Shown here one piece after another: positions 1 through 8,953 of a DNA stretch of 64,000 nucleotides. The notes below the pieces were generated by a model. It did not search any database. It was not told the origin of the DNA and worked only from the letters and a program-made list of their open reading frames with translations. The translations under genes were made by a program, and so were the position numbers. Positions within the stretch are counted from its first letter, which is position 1. Every line of letters starts with the position of its first letter. The stretch is from JANQJA01 sp965267485 (GTDB lineage Bacteria; Pseudomonadota; Gammaproteobacteria; Pseudomonadales; Azotimanducaceae), in NCBI GenBank assembly GCA_965267485.1, contig OZ254080.1, positions 62,001 through 126,000 on the forward strand, written 5' to 3'.

Positions 1-1
1 A

Positions 2-1441
2 ATCGAAGCGCTCGGTGATCCGGGAGAGACCGGCTGGCACACGTTCCTCGTCGCTGAGCGTGCGCGCATCAAGGGTGATACTGACGCAGCGGCCGCCGTA
101 CTCGCCGGCGCCGATCGCCGCGCCATCATGGCGGCCTACGCGCGGTACAACCTTGCCACTGATCTCTATCGAGCAGGCGACATCGATCGTGCGGCCGCAC
201 TCTTCGACGACGTGCAAGCGCTCAAGGCAAAGACGCCCGAGTCGCGGTCGTTGTTTGAGCGGGCTGGCATTGCACTCGCGACCATCGCGCTCGACGAGAG
301 TGATGAAAAGCGAGCCTGGCGTGCCTTGTCTGCGCTTGGCAGCAAATCCGAGGCGGGTATTCGCGGCATGGTGCTGCTGGCGCGGCGCGCGACCGAAGCC
401 GGCGACTGGGATCGTGCGGCAGCATTGTGGCAACACCTCCTTGAATCCAATCCCTGGCACCGGGCCGTCGTCCCCTATTACAGCGCGCTGCCGTGGGTGA
501 TCGAGCGAGCGGCGGGTCCGGCTGCCGCGCTTGCCGTGTATGAAGAAACGCGCGAATCCCTGCACGCACGTGCTGATGCGCTGGGTCAGCTGCCGCCGCT
601 GGAAACCGGTCTCGTCGTCGCTGCAATCATGGGTGACGCGGCCGCCCTCGATGCCGTCGCTACGCGCCTTGGCGACTCGCAGTGGCTCGATGGCCTGACG
701 GATGAGGATGCGCGCCGGGCGGCGACTCGCTGGCTGCGAATGCATCGCGCCTCTGCCCGGCTGGCTTCACGACAGGACGACCTGATCGCGCTGCGCGAGG
801 TCGGTGCCGAGCAATCGCGCCGGCTGGAACTCTCGCGGCAGACGCTGGATAGCCGGCCGCCGTCAGCGTTGCTTGCCCGCTATGCCACGCGCACGCGTGG
901 CCTCATTGCACAGCTTGAAGAGATTCGCGACGACGGGTTCTGGGGCGCGGGTCTCGAGGCGTTCGCCGAAGGGAGCGAGCGTCAGCAACTGGATCGGATC
1001 GCGGCGGTCGAAGCGCGACTTGGCGAAGGTGAGTCTGCCGCCGGGCTCCGCGAGCGACTGTTGCGCCTTCGTCATCTCGTCTGGTTCACGATTCACGATG
1101 ACCTGCCGCACCGTGCGCAGCAGCGGATTGCAATCGCCGAGCAACTGCTGGCGCGTATTGATGGGCTTGGCGAGCGTGTAGCACGCGTTGCCTCCGCCGC
1201 GCGGCATATCGGGTCCGAGCAGGGTCTGCCGGCAAGAATCTCGCGCCTCGCCGCCCGAACCGAACTGCTCTCCGTGCAGGTCGAAACCGCCATGGGTACC
1301 GCCGAAACACAGCTGATGGCCGGTGTGCAGCGAGCGGTCGACGAGCACCTTGCGGCGCTTGACGACCAGATGCTGGTCGTAGACATCGCCATTGCCCGTA
1401 TCGAGGACGGCCTGATGCTTGCCAGCGAGGACGCGCCATGA
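2..1441 (+). CDS. TPR-like helical protein (5' end outside window)
   Basis: The frame is open from the left edge, so this is the C-terminal 479 residues of a longer protein. The first half is an array of Ala/Leu/Arg-rich helix pairs of TPR type. The last 150 residues are long amphipathic helices with coiled-coil character. No enzymatic motif is visible. The stop overlaps the start of the next lipoprotein gene in an ATGA, so the two are translationally coupled. Context (TPR lipoproteins, ExbB, two ExbD, AgmX-like protein) suggests a scaffold in an envelope energy-transduction machine. That role is inference; the TPR nature and the operon position are what the sequence shows. Confidence 0.8.
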   Translation: MEALGDPGETGWHTFLVAERARIKGDTDAAAAVLAGADRRAIMAAYARYNLATDLYRAGDIDRAAALFDDVQALKAKTPESRSLFERAGIALATIALDESDEKRAWRALSALGSKSEAGIRGMVLLARRATEAGDWDRAAALWQHLLESNPWHRAVVPYYSALPWVIERAAGPAAALAVYEETRESLHARADALGQLPPLETGLVVAAIMGDAAALDAVATRLGDSQWLDGLTDEDARRAATRWLRMHRASARLASRQDDLIALREVGAEQSRRLELSRQTLDSRPPSALLARYATRTRGLIAQLEEIRDDGFWGAGLEAFAEGSERQQLDRIAAVEARLGEGESAAGLRERLLRLRHLVWFTIHDDLPHRAQQRIAIAEQLLARIDGLGERVARVASAARHIGSEQGLPARISRLAARTELLSVQVETAMGTAETQLMAGVQRAVDEHLAALDDQMLVVDIAIARIEDGLMLASEDAP

Positions 1442-4179
1442 GACTTGTCGTGACCCTCGCACTGACGGTCGTGCTCGGTGGGTGCAGCCTTTTCGGCGGA
1501 CGTCATGAGACGATCGAGGGGCCCCGGCTCGGCGACGTCGCGCGCGATCTGCCGCGTTGGCAGGCTGACGTACCGGCGGCGAAGCCGAAGCCGGAGCGGC
1601 GCGAGGTCCTGGCGCGTTACCGCGATCTTGCCGAGCGGGTGGAGGATCCTGAGCTCGCGCTCGACGTCATGCGGCGCAGGGCGGAACTCGAAGCGCTGGT
1701 GGCAACGGATCGCGTGGCGAACGGTGAGACGATCGACACCGCGCCACTTGTCCAGACGCTCGAAACAACGCTCGCCGCCGCAGCCTCTGCCGGTCAGACG
1801 GAACCGGCAGGACTCCGTTACCGGCTGGCGCAGGTACGCGACCTCGGGGGCGACACCGACGGCGTACTGGCATCGCTCGGCCGCATCATCACTGCCGGCG
1901 ATGATGAGGCGCGCGTACTCGAGGCAAGGTTCCGGCGCGCCGAAATTCTGTTCAGTCGCGGCGACTACGACGGCGCCGCCGCAGATTTTGAGGTGGCCAC
2001 CGTACAACCGTCATCGCTGCAGCTGCATGCCGGCTACATGCTCGGCTGGGCGCAATTCAAAGCGGGACGCCATGCGGCAGCACTCTCACCGCTCCTGCAG
2101 ACGATGGATGCGCTGTTGTCGGCCGACTCGGCCCTCGGCCAATCGCAGCAGGAATTGCTCGCCGATACGCAGCGTGTTGCCGTGCTGACGCTCGACTATC
2201 TCGACGGGCCGGCAACGCTCGCGGCGGCAATGAGCGAACGCGCGAATCCGCCCTGGCAGCCGACGCTCTATGAGGCCCTTGGCACGTGGTACCGGGACAA
2301 GGGGCGATTCACCGACAGCGCCCGCACCTGGCAGGCGTTTCTCGACAACAATCCGCTCGATCTCGCGGCACCCTCGATTGTGCTGCAAGTGATCCGGACG
2401 AATCGCGACGCCGGTTTTGTGGCCGAGATTCCCGCCTGGGAGCGACGCTTTGTCGAGTCATTCGATCGCCGAAGCGAGTTCCAGGCAGTGCATGGCGAAG
2501 TCGTCATGGCGCCTCATCAGGACGTGCTGCTCGGGTTCATGGATCGCCTGGTCGACCGCCATCACGCCGAGGCGCAATCGAGCGGCGATGCGCGTGACTA
2601 TCTCCTCGCCGCCGACTGGTACGGTCGCTGGCTCCACAACTTCCCGGCGAATGTGCGCGCCGCCGAGCGTCACTTCCTGATGGCAGAGGCGCTGGCTGAT
2701 GCAGGCGAGCTCGAGTCATCGATCGCGGTGTTCGATGTCGTGGCCGAAGGCTACCCGACAACCGAGTACGGTCGCGATGCGGCCTGGGCGGTGGTCAGTG
2801 GCCTTCGAAGCCTCGTCAGTGATGCAGCGCCGCTGACGGCCCGACGCACGGCTGCTGCCGTTCGGTTCGCCGATCGCTATCCGGACGATGCGCGTGCCGG
2901 TGGCGCGCTGGTCGATGTCGCCGCGGCGCTCTTTGATGCGGCGGACTACGAGCAGGCCGTCGCGATTTCTGCCCGCGCACTGACGTTCGAACTGGGCGAG
3001 AACCGGGTGCCCGCCCAGCGCATTGAGGCGCATGGCCTGTATGAGCTGGGTGAGTACCGCGAGGCCGCGAACCGGTATCGTCGGCTCGTCGATGAACTGC
3101 CGGACGACGGCGGACTCCGCGAGCGCCTGATGGCGTCGGTGTTTGCCCATGGCGGTGAACTCGAAGCCGCGGGTGAGGTGGCGGCTGCGATCGATGTGTA
3201 TGAATCGATGATCGAGATCGATGCGACCAGCGATGTCGCCATCGATGCCCTCTTTGATGTGGCAGCGCTGAAGGAGGATCTTGGCCAGCACGATGCGGCG
3301 GCGCTGCATCTCGAATCGTTCCGCAAGCGCTTTCCTGCCCATGAGGGCGTCGCGTCGATCCCGACGCGCCTCGTGACACTCTATGAAACCACGGGCCAGG
3401 CCGACCTTGCGGCGCGCGAGTTGCTCGCGATTCACGCGGGTGGCGCCGGGACGGAAGTCGGGCGGCTGGCGTTGTATCGTGCCGGGGAACTCATGCTCGA
3501 CATCGATGACGTCGACGGCGCGATCGAGACTTTCCGCAGCTATGCCCACGGCTACGAGTCGCCGCTGGCCCTTCGCCTCGAGGCGATGGATCACATGGAC
3601 CGCCTGTACCAGCGCGCCGGCGAGCCGCAGAAGCGCAACTACTGGCTGCGCAAGAAGGCGGATACGGTCGAGGCTGCGCCCAACGATTTGCTTGAGCCGC
3701 GTTCGCGCTTCCTGGGTGCCGATGCGGCGCTGCAGCTCGCGACCCAGGCGCAGGCCCGCTTCGAAACGCTGTCGCTGAAACAGCCGCTCGAAAAGAGCCT
3801 CGCCGCAAAACAGAAGGCCATGAAGACTGCGCTGGCGGCCTTCCAGCGAGCCGCGGCCTTCGAAGTGTCGGCGATCAAGGGTCAGGCGACCCACGCAATG
3901 GCTGCCATGTATCTCGATCTTGCGGATTCGCTCATCGACTCGGAGCGGCCCGATGGACTCAATGCACTCGAGCTCTCGCAGTATGAGCTCCTGATTGAAG
4001 AGCAGGCCTTCCCGTTCGAAGAGAAGGCCATCGAGTTGCTCGAGACGAATCTCAGGCGCGGCTGGCAGAGCGGTTTCGACCCGGCGATTGCCGCAAGTCT
4101 GGGTGCGCTCCAGCAACTGGTGCCCGGGCGGTTCGATCGACCGCTGATGGAGGTGGCCTATGCGCCGACGCTGTATTGA
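1438..4179 (+). CDS. Large TPR lipoprotein
   Basis: 913-residue predicted lipoprotein: an N-terminal hydrophobic segment ends in the lipobox L-G-G-C with Cys16 as the lipidated residue. The rest is a solenoid of tetratricopeptide-type helix pairs, including segments like YDGAAADFE, DSARTWQAFL and YREAANRYRRL. It should sit on the periplasmic face of a membrane and act as a binding scaffold. It overlaps its upstream neighbour by 4 bp and its downstream neighbour by 20 bp. Similar TPR lipoproteins accompany ExbB/ExbD/AgmX clusters related to myxobacterial gliding-motor genes; the exact partner here is unknown. Confidence 0.85.
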   Translation: MRLVVTLALTVVLGGCSLFGGRHETIEGPRLGDVARDLPRWQADVPAAKPKPERREVLARYRDLAERVEDPELALDVMRRRAELEALVATDRVANGETIDTAPLVQTLETTLAAAASAGQTEPAGLRYRLAQVRDLGGDTDGVLASLGRIITAGDDEARVLEARFRRAEILFSRGDYDGAAADFEVATVQPSSLQLHAGYMLGWAQFKAGRHAAALSPLLQTMDALLSADSALGQSQQELLADTQRVAVLTLDYLDGPATLAAAMSERANPPWQPTLYEALGTWYRDKGRFTDSARTWQAFLDNNPLDLAAPSIVLQVIRTNRDAGFVAEIPAWERRFVESFDRRSEFQAVHGEVVMAPHQDVLLGFMDRLVDRHHAEAQSSGDARDYLLAADWYGRWLHNFPANVRAAERHFLMAEALADAGELESSIAVFDVVAEGYPTTEYGRDAAWAVVSGLRSLVSDAAPLTARRTAAAVRFADRYPDDARAGGALVDVAAALFDAADYEQAVAISARALTFELGENRVPAQRIEAHGLYELGEYREAANRYRRLVDELPDDGGLRERLMASVFAHGGELEAAGEVAAAIDVYESMIEIDATSDVAIDALFDVAALKEDLGQHDAAALHLESFRKRFPAHEGVASIPTRLVTLYETTGQADLAARELLAIHAGGAGTEVGRLALYRAGELMLDIDDVDGAIETFRSYAHGYESPLALRLEAMDHMDRLYQRAGEPQKRNYWLRKKADTVEAAPNDLLEPRSRFLGADAALQLATQAQARFETLSLKQPLEKSLAAKQKAMKTALAAFQRAAAFEVSAIKGQATHAMAAMYLDLADSLIDSERPDGLNALELSQYELLIEEQAFPFEEKAIELLETNLRRGWQSGFDPAIAASLGALQQLVPGRFDRPLMEVAYAPTLY

Positions 4180-4756
4180 GCTGCTGGTGCTGGTGACCGT
4201 GCTCGCGGGCTGTGCGTCGTCGCCCGAGCTTGCCCGGCAGCCTGCCACCGCGTGGCTGACGGGGCCCGTTGACGCCGAGTTCGAACGTGCGCGCGAAAAA
4301 ATCGTGGCTGGCGATCTTGCTGCGGCCGAAGTCCTGCTCATCGGGTTCACCGGCCGCTGGCCCGGCTATGCCAGCGGCTGGACCAACCTCGGCTACGTGC
4401 TGCGGCAGCGGGGCAAGACGGAGGAGGCGCTCACTGCCTTCGAGCAGGCGATCGCCGTGGATGCCGGCGACTGCATCGCGGCAAACCACCTCGCCGGCAT
4501 CCGCCGCGAGCGCTACGACTTCGGCGGCGCAGAAGCCGCGTGGCGGCAGTGCCTCGAACATGATCCGGCGAACGCAGCGGCGTGGCTCAACCTCGGCATT
4601 CTCTATGAGCTGAATCTGGGCGAACTGGCGCAGGCACTCGCCGCCTACGAGCAATATCAGGCGATCGCCGGTGCCGAGGACGAGCGCGTCTCGATGTGGA
4701 TCGCCGATCTCACGCGCCGCATCGAACGCAGCCAACACCTTGCGGGGAACCGGTAA
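4160..4756 (+). CDS. TPR lipoprotein
   Basis: 198 residues with a lipoprotein signal (L-A-G-C, Cys18) followed by about four TPR-like repeats; motifs such as WTNLGYVLRQRGKTEEALTA and AAWLNLGILYE have TPR signature positions (W-L-G-Y-A). It starts inside the end of the larger TPR lipoprotein gene, and its TAA overlaps the next ATG by one base. Likely a second periplasmic adaptor of the same complex. Function is inferred from fold and operon only. Confidence 0.85.
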   Translation: MRRRCIELLVLVTVLAGCASSPELARQPATAWLTGPVDAEFERAREKIVAGDLAAAEVLLIGFTGRWPGYASGWTNLGYVLRQRGKTEEALTAFEQAIAVDAGDCIAANHLAGIRRERYDFGGAEAAWRQCLEHDPANAAAWLNLGILYELNLGELAQALAAYEQYQAIAGAEDERVSMWIADLTRRIERSQHLAGNR

Positions 4757-5055
4757 TGCCGTGGCTGATACTACTATTGCTGCTCCTGTTTGCACCCGCC
4801 GCGGGCGCTGAGCCGGACACCATTTATCTCGACGAGGACGTGATCGAAGGCAACCAGGAGTTGCCGCGCGTCCTCTACATTCTGCCGTGGCGAGAACTGC
4901 CCGGCGCACCCATTGATCAGCCGGCGCCCGGGGCGGCGGCTGCCGACTGGCTGAAGCCGATCAAGCCTGACGAACACCGGCGAACGCTCGAGCTTCGCCA
5001 ACTGCTCAAGACATCCGACCATCGATCACTCAAGGAGGAAGAGACATGGATGTAA
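4756..5055 (+). CDS. Small exported protein of the ExbB/ExbD operon
   Basis: 99 residues starting at the ATG that overlaps the upstream stop (TAATG). The N-terminus is a strong signal peptide with a run of leucines ending A-A-G-A. The mature part contains DEDVIEGNQELPRVLYILPW and is rich in charged residues at the C-terminus. I do not recognise a named domain. Its position directly before the ExbB-like gene, with a 10-bp overlap, indicates an accessory periplasmic component of the same machine. A longer upstream ATG at 4696 in the same frame was rejected because it would precede the signal peptide and overlap the TPR gene. Confidence 0.7.
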   Translation: MPWLILLLLLLFAPAAGAEPDTIYLDEDVIEGNQELPRVLYILPWRELPGAPIDQPAPGAAAADWLKPIKPDEHRRTLELRQLLKTSDHRSLKEEETWM

Positions 5056-5708
5056 TGATGACCGTTGTACGGTTTTTTCAGAATGGCGGGCCGTTCATGG
5101 TGCCGATTGCCATTGTGCTCGCACTCGGGGTTGCCATTGCCCTCGAACGCTACATCTATCTGGCGCGCGTGCTGCACGCGAACCGGCGCGACTATCGCAG
5201 GATGACGCCGATGCTGGTCAAGGGTGAGGTGCCCGAACTCATTCGTGAAGCACAGAAGACGAAATCAGCCGTCGGCCGCGTCTATCGCGAGGGCCTCGCG
5301 CGCATGCAGACCAGCCGTCGTCGTCAGGACGTCGAATACGCGCTGGAAGAGGGGCTGCTGGAGGCGCTGCCGTCGATTGAGCGACGCACGCCGTACCTCG
5401 CCACCTTCGCCAACATCGCGACGCTGCTCGGTCTGCTCGGCACGATCATCGGCCTCATCGCCGCGTTTACCGCGGTGGCCAACGCCGACCCGGCCGAGAA
5501 AGCCACGCTGCTTTCACAGAGCATCTCGATTGCAATGAATACGACGGCGTTCGGGCTCATGGCGGCGATTCCGCTGCTGCTCGTGCACGCTCACCTGCAG
5601 GGCAAGACCCGTGAGATCGTCGAGGGCCTCGACATCGCGATGGTCAAATTCCTGAATTTCATGGAGCGGGGCGCCACCGAACGCGCCGTCGAGGTCAAGG
5701 CGGGGTAA
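5046..5708 (+). CDS. MotA/TolQ/ExbB family proton channel protein
   Basis: 220 residues. One N-terminal membrane segment (about 14-35), a cytoplasmic loop with RVYREGLARMQTSRRR and EEGLLEALPSIERRTPYLATFANIATLLGLLGTIIGLI, then two further membrane segments (about 112-135 and 155-175). This is the ExbB/TolQ layout, and the T-L-L-G-L-L-G-T-I-I-G stretch is the family signature. In known systems five such subunits surround an ExbD/TolR dimer and use the proton gradient to drive a periplasmic TonB or TolA. The two following genes supply ExbD-like subunits and the third a TonB-like partner. A GGAGG-like site (aaggagga) precedes the ATG. Confidence 0.93.
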   Translation: MDVMMTVVRFFQNGGPFMVPIAIVLALGVAIALERYIYLARVLHANRRDYRRMTPMLVKGEVPELIREAQKTKSAVGRVYREGLARMQTSRRRQDVEYALEEGLLEALPSIERRTPYLATFANIATLLGLLGTIIGLIAAFTAVANADPAEKATLLSQSISIAMNTTAFGLMAAIPLLLVHAHLQGKTREIVEGLDIAMVKFLNFMERGATERAVEVKAG

Positions 5709-5713
5709 TCCTC

Positions 5714-6217
5714 ATGCTGACGAGGCAAAAACGCCTGCGGCGCCATGTTGAGACGCCCGAACTCGACGTCACGCCGTTCATGAACCTGATGATTGTGCTC
5801 GTGCCAGTACTGCTGCTGTCGATGGTGTTCGTGCACACGACGGTGATCGAGCTGAACTTCCCCTCTGCGCAGGCGGGCGGCGACGCGCAGCCGGAAGACA
5901 TACGGCTCGAGATTCGTATCGAGGCTGACGCGCTGGTGGTGGCGGACCAGCGCGGCATCATCAAGCGCCTGCCGGCGACGGCAGCGGGCGGCCATGACTA
6001 CGACGGTCTTGGTGCCGTCATGCGCGAGGTGAAACGCCGGGTACCGGAGAAGCGCGACGCAACAATCCTGTTGGGGCCAGACACGCACTACCAGACGCTG
6101 GTTTCGGTGATGGATGTCGTGCGCCTGCAGCGCCAGCGTGCCGGTGAAGAATGGGTCTCGGCAGAGCTCTTTCCCGACATTTCTCTCGGCGACACGGCGG
6201 CGGGAGGTGCGATATGA
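5714..6217 (+). CDS. ExbD/TolR family protein lacking the membrane aspartate
   Basis: 167 residues: basic cytoplasmic N-terminus, one membrane helix (about 22-44), periplasmic domain with RGIIKRLPA and TLVSVMDVVR segments typical of the ExbD/TolR C-terminal fold. In ExbD and TolR the helix carries an essential Asp in a P-x-(I/V)-D-V setting; here the equivalent reads P-F-M-N-L, with Asn24 at that position. The next gene keeps the Asp. The pair may form a heterodimer in which only one subunit is protonatable. It follows the ExbB gene by 5 bp and overlaps the next by 4 bp. Confidence 0.9.
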   Translation: MLTRQKRLRRHVETPELDVTPFMNLMIVLVPVLLLSMVFVHTTVIELNFPSAQAGGDAQPEDIRLEIRIEADALVVADQRGIIKRLPATAAGGHDYDGLGAVMREVKRRVPEKRDATILLGPDTHYQTLVSVMDVVRLQRQRAGEEWVSAELFPDISLGDTAAGGAI

Positions 6218-6705
6218 GTGAAATCAGACACCGTCGCCGCGTTCAGGAAAAGCGCGGTGCATCGCTCAATCTCGTGTCGCTGATGGACATCTTCACCATC
6301 CTCGTGTTCTTCCTGATGGTGAACTCCAGCGAGGTTGAGGTGCTGGAGACGACGACGGCCATCGAACTGCCGGACTCTGTCTCCGAGGAGCGCCCGGAGG
6401 ATCGATTGTCGATTCTGGTCAGCGCTGATGATCTGATTGTCCAGGGCCGAAAGGTCGCTTCTGCTTCGGAAGCGCTCGGCGAACCGAACGGGACGATCGA
6501 GGGCCTTGCTGCCGAACTCGCACACCAGGCCGACAAGCGACGCCAGCGCCTGGCGGACCCGTCGCAGTTCGAGGGCAGGGTGACGATCATGGGTGACCGC
6601 GAGCTACCGTACGAGTTGCTGAAGCGTGTGATGCTGACGTGCCAGCAGAACGACTTCACGCATATCGCGCTTGCGGTGAATCAGGTAAGCGAGCGTCCGT
6701 CATGA
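6214..6705 (+). CDS. ExbD/TolR family biopolymer transport protein
   Basis: 163 residues from the ATG overlapping the previous stop (ATGA). One membrane helix near residues 20-42 carries S-L-M-D-I-F, so the conserved proton-carrying Asp (Asp25) is present, unlike the upstream paralogue. The periplasmic part has DRLSILVSADDLIVQG and the terminal segment ELLKRVMLTCQQNDFTHIAL, which matches the ExbD/TolR periplasmic fold. Expected to work with the ExbB-like subunit as a proton-driven stator. Its stop overlaps the next start in another ATGA, so all four genes appear co-translated. Confidence 0.92.
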   Translation: MSEIRHRRRVQEKRGASLNLVSLMDIFTILVFFLMVNSSEVEVLETTTAIELPDSVSEERPEDRLSILVSADDLIVQGRKVASASEALGEPNGTIEGLAAELAHQADKRRQRLADPSQFEGRVTIMGDRELPYELLKRVMLTCQQNDFTHIALAVNQVSERPS

Positions 6706-7613
6706 CCCGGCCCTTCGATACTGCAGACCAGGACCGCGGTTTCCGGCGGCTGGCGGCATCGCTCGTCGCCGCGACGCTGGTGCTGGCGCTGATTATTCCG
6801 TGGGTCCCGGTGCCCGAGATTGATCGCGAGCAGCAGGAGGAACTGCCGCCGCGCCTCGCCGAGATCATCCTCGAAAAGCGCGAACCGGAGCCGCCACCGC
6901 CACCGCCGCCCGAGCGTGAACCGGAAGAGATCGTGAAGACGGAACCCGAACCACCGCCTGAACCGGAGCCCGAGGTCGAGCGCGCGCCGGTACCGCAGAC
7001 AGTCAAGCAGGCGAGGGAAAAGGCGAAGTCGTCGGGCATCCTTGCCTTCCGTGATCAGCTTTCTGCGCTGCGTGACACCGTGGACGTCTCGACGCTCGAA
7101 GACACGTCGGCGATCCAGCGGGATTCCGGAGAGGCTGCACAGCTCGATCGATCGCTGCTGACCGCCGAGAACGGGCCGCGGCTCGCGAACGTCGACACGT
7201 CGACGCTGACGCGCGATATCGGCGGTATTGCCGTCGCCTCCCATGAGACGACGAAGGTCGATGCGCCGGAGGAGGAAGTCGCCAGTACCGGTGCCCGGCG
7301 TCTCATCCGCGAGCCTCGGGATTCGGTTCGCAGCATCGAGGAGATCCGCCGCGTATTCGATGCCAACAAGGGCGCGATCTACGCCATCTACAACCGCGCG
7401 CTGCGCCGCGACCCCTCCCTGTTGGGCAAGGTCGTGCTCGAACTCGTTATCGAGCCCAGTGGCCAGGTCTCGGTGTGCGAGGTCGTCTCCAGCGATCTTC
7501 CTGACGAGGACATGATGGCGAAGATCGTGCGTCGGGTGCAGCTGTTCGACTTTGGCGAGAAGGAAGTCGGTGTAACCCGAATCAGCTACCCGGTGCATTT
7601 CCTCCCAAGCTGA
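6702..7613 (+). CDS. TonB-like protein with AgmX/PglI C-terminal domain
   Basis: 303 residues. A membrane anchor at about 16-35 is followed by a Pro/Glu-rich stretch (about 50-95, with a run of seven prolines) typical of TonB-type periplasm-spanning linkers, then a disordered middle and a C-terminal domain of about 95 residues starting RSIEEIRRVFDANKGAIYAIYNRAL. That ending, with GKVVLELVIEPSGQVSVCEVVSS, is the AgmX/PglI-type domain, a relative of the TonB C-terminus. It probably transmits energy from the ExbB/ExbD stator to an outer-membrane or TPR lipoprotein partner. The start was taken at the ATGA overlap; an upstream in-frame ATG at 6639 lies inside the exbD gene. Confidence 0.88.
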   Translation: MTRPFDTADQDRGFRRLAASLVAATLVLALIIPWVPVPEIDREQQEELPPRLAEIILEKREPEPPPPPPPEREPEEIVKTEPEPPPEPEPEVERAPVPQTVKQAREKAKSSGILAFRDQLSALRDTVDVSTLEDTSAIQRDSGEAAQLDRSLLTAENGPRLANVDTSTLTRDIGGIAVASHETTKVDAPEEEVASTGARRLIREPRDSVRSIEEIRRVFDANKGAIYAIYNRALRRDPSLLGKVVLELVIEPSGQVSVCEVVSSDLPDEDMMAKIVRRVQLFDFGEKEVGVTRISYPVHFLPS

Positions 7614-7674
7614 TTGGACATTGCCCGGTGCGATCAGGGATATTTGGCCCCTTGCCCAACGCGCGGAGGTCGCA

Positions 7675-8943
7675 ATGAAGAAATCCCTGATAGCACTGGC
7701 GCTGTGTCTGGCCGGTACGGCGCAGGCCGAGACAGTGATCCGGTGCGCGCAGTTGATCGACGGGGTCTCGGACCAGCCTCGCGAGAACGTTGTGGTTCGT
7801 GTGGCAGACGGCCTGATTGCCGATGTTTCAGTCGCGACTAATGACGCCACCGCCGACATCACAATTGATGGCACCTGCATGCCGGGCCTCATGGACATGC
7901 ACGTGCACATCGCTTCCCAGCAGAGCCCCGAACGCTACGCAGACCAGTTCCGGCTGGACCCGGTCGACTACGCGCTGAGAGCGGTTCCCTATGCAGAACG
8001 TACGCTCATGGCCGGCTTCACGACGGTGCGCGATCTCGGCACTTCCCACGGGATCGCGCTTGGGATGCGCGACGCCGTTGCGCGCGGCGACATCGTTGGC
8101 CCGAGAATCTTCACCGCGGGCAAGAGCATTGCGACCACCGGCGGTCATGCGGACCCGACCAATGGCCGCAACGCTGCACTCACCGGCGACCCCGGGCCGA
8201 AAGAAGGTGTCATCAACGGCCCGGAGGATATGAAAAAGGCGGTGCGCCAGCGCTACAAGAACGGCGCCGACCTCATCAAGATTACCGCCACCGGTGGCGT
8301 ACTGAGCCAGGCGGCGAGCGGCGAGAACCCCCAGTTCACTGACGAGGAACTCGAGGCGCTCATCAGCATCGCCCGCGACTACAACTACAAGGTTGCCGCC
8401 CACGCACACGGCAGCGAGGGAATGGAACGGGCGATCCGGGCCGGCGTCGACTCCATCGAACACGGCACGTTCATGACCGATGACATCATGCGACTGATGA
8501 AGCGCAAGGGCACGGTCTATGTGCCGACCATCATCGCCGGGCGTTTTGTCGCCGAGAAGGCCGAGGTCGACGGCTACTTCTCGGAACTCGTGCGGCCCAA
8601 GGCCCGCGAGATTGGCCCGCTGATCCAGGACACGTTCAATCGCGCTTACCGAGCCGGCGTGCCAATCGCCTTCGGCACCGACAGCGGCGTCTCGCCCCAC
8701 GGCGATAACTGGAAGGAGTTCGTCTACATGGTCGACGACGGCGGCATGCCCGCGATGGAGGCCATCCAGTCTGCCACGATGGCCGGCGCGAGACTGCTCG
8801 GCGTCGAAGAGACGCTGGGGTCGATCGAGGTCGGCAAGATCGCGGATATCGTCGCCGTGGGCGGTGATCCGCTCGTCGACATTTCTGTCATGGGCAACGT
8901 CACGCTCGTGATGAAAGACGGCAAGGTCTTCAGGCAGCCCTGA
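7675..8943 (+). CDS. Exported metal-dependent amidohydrolase
   Basis: 422 residues with a signal peptide ending A-Q-A-E (cleavage near residue 19). Amidohydrolase-superfamily metal ligands are visible: H-V-H at 76-78 after GLMDM, the lysine in DLIKITATGGV, His in AAHAHGSEG, His in SIEHGT and Asp in FGTDSG. The family includes exported Xaa-Pro dipeptidase- and imidazolonepropionase-like enzymes that hydrolyse small amides or peptides in the periplasm; the substrate cannot be told. The start is set by a GGAGG 7 bases before ATG 7675, although a TTG at 7621 is also in frame. It lies 61 bp downstream of the energy-transduction operon. Confidence 0.88.
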   Translation: MKKSLIALALCLAGTAQAETVIRCAQLIDGVSDQPRENVVVRVADGLIADVSVATNDATADITIDGTCMPGLMDMHVHIASQQSPERYADQFRLDPVDYALRAVPYAERTLMAGFTTVRDLGTSHGIALGMRDAVARGDIVGPRIFTAGKSIATTGGHADPTNGRNAALTGDPGPKEGVINGPEDMKKAVRQRYKNGADLIKITATGGVLSQAASGENPQFTDEELEALISIARDYNYKVAAHAHGSEGMERAIRAGVDSIEHGTFMTDDIMRLMKRKGTVYVPTIIAGRFVAEKAEVDGYFSELVRPKAREIGPLIQDTFNRAYRAGVPIAFGTDSGVSPHGDNWKEFVYMVDDGGMPAMEAIQSATMAGARLLGVEETLGSIEVGKIADIVAVGGDPLVDISVMGNVTLVMKDGKVFRQP

Positions 8944-8953
8944 TCGCGCCAGG

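Noticed and set aside
2716..4350. 544-codon minus-strand ORF
   Set aside because: Antisense to the TPR lipoprotein gene; arginine/histidine-rich, no domain, no ribosome site. A GC-rich shadow frame.
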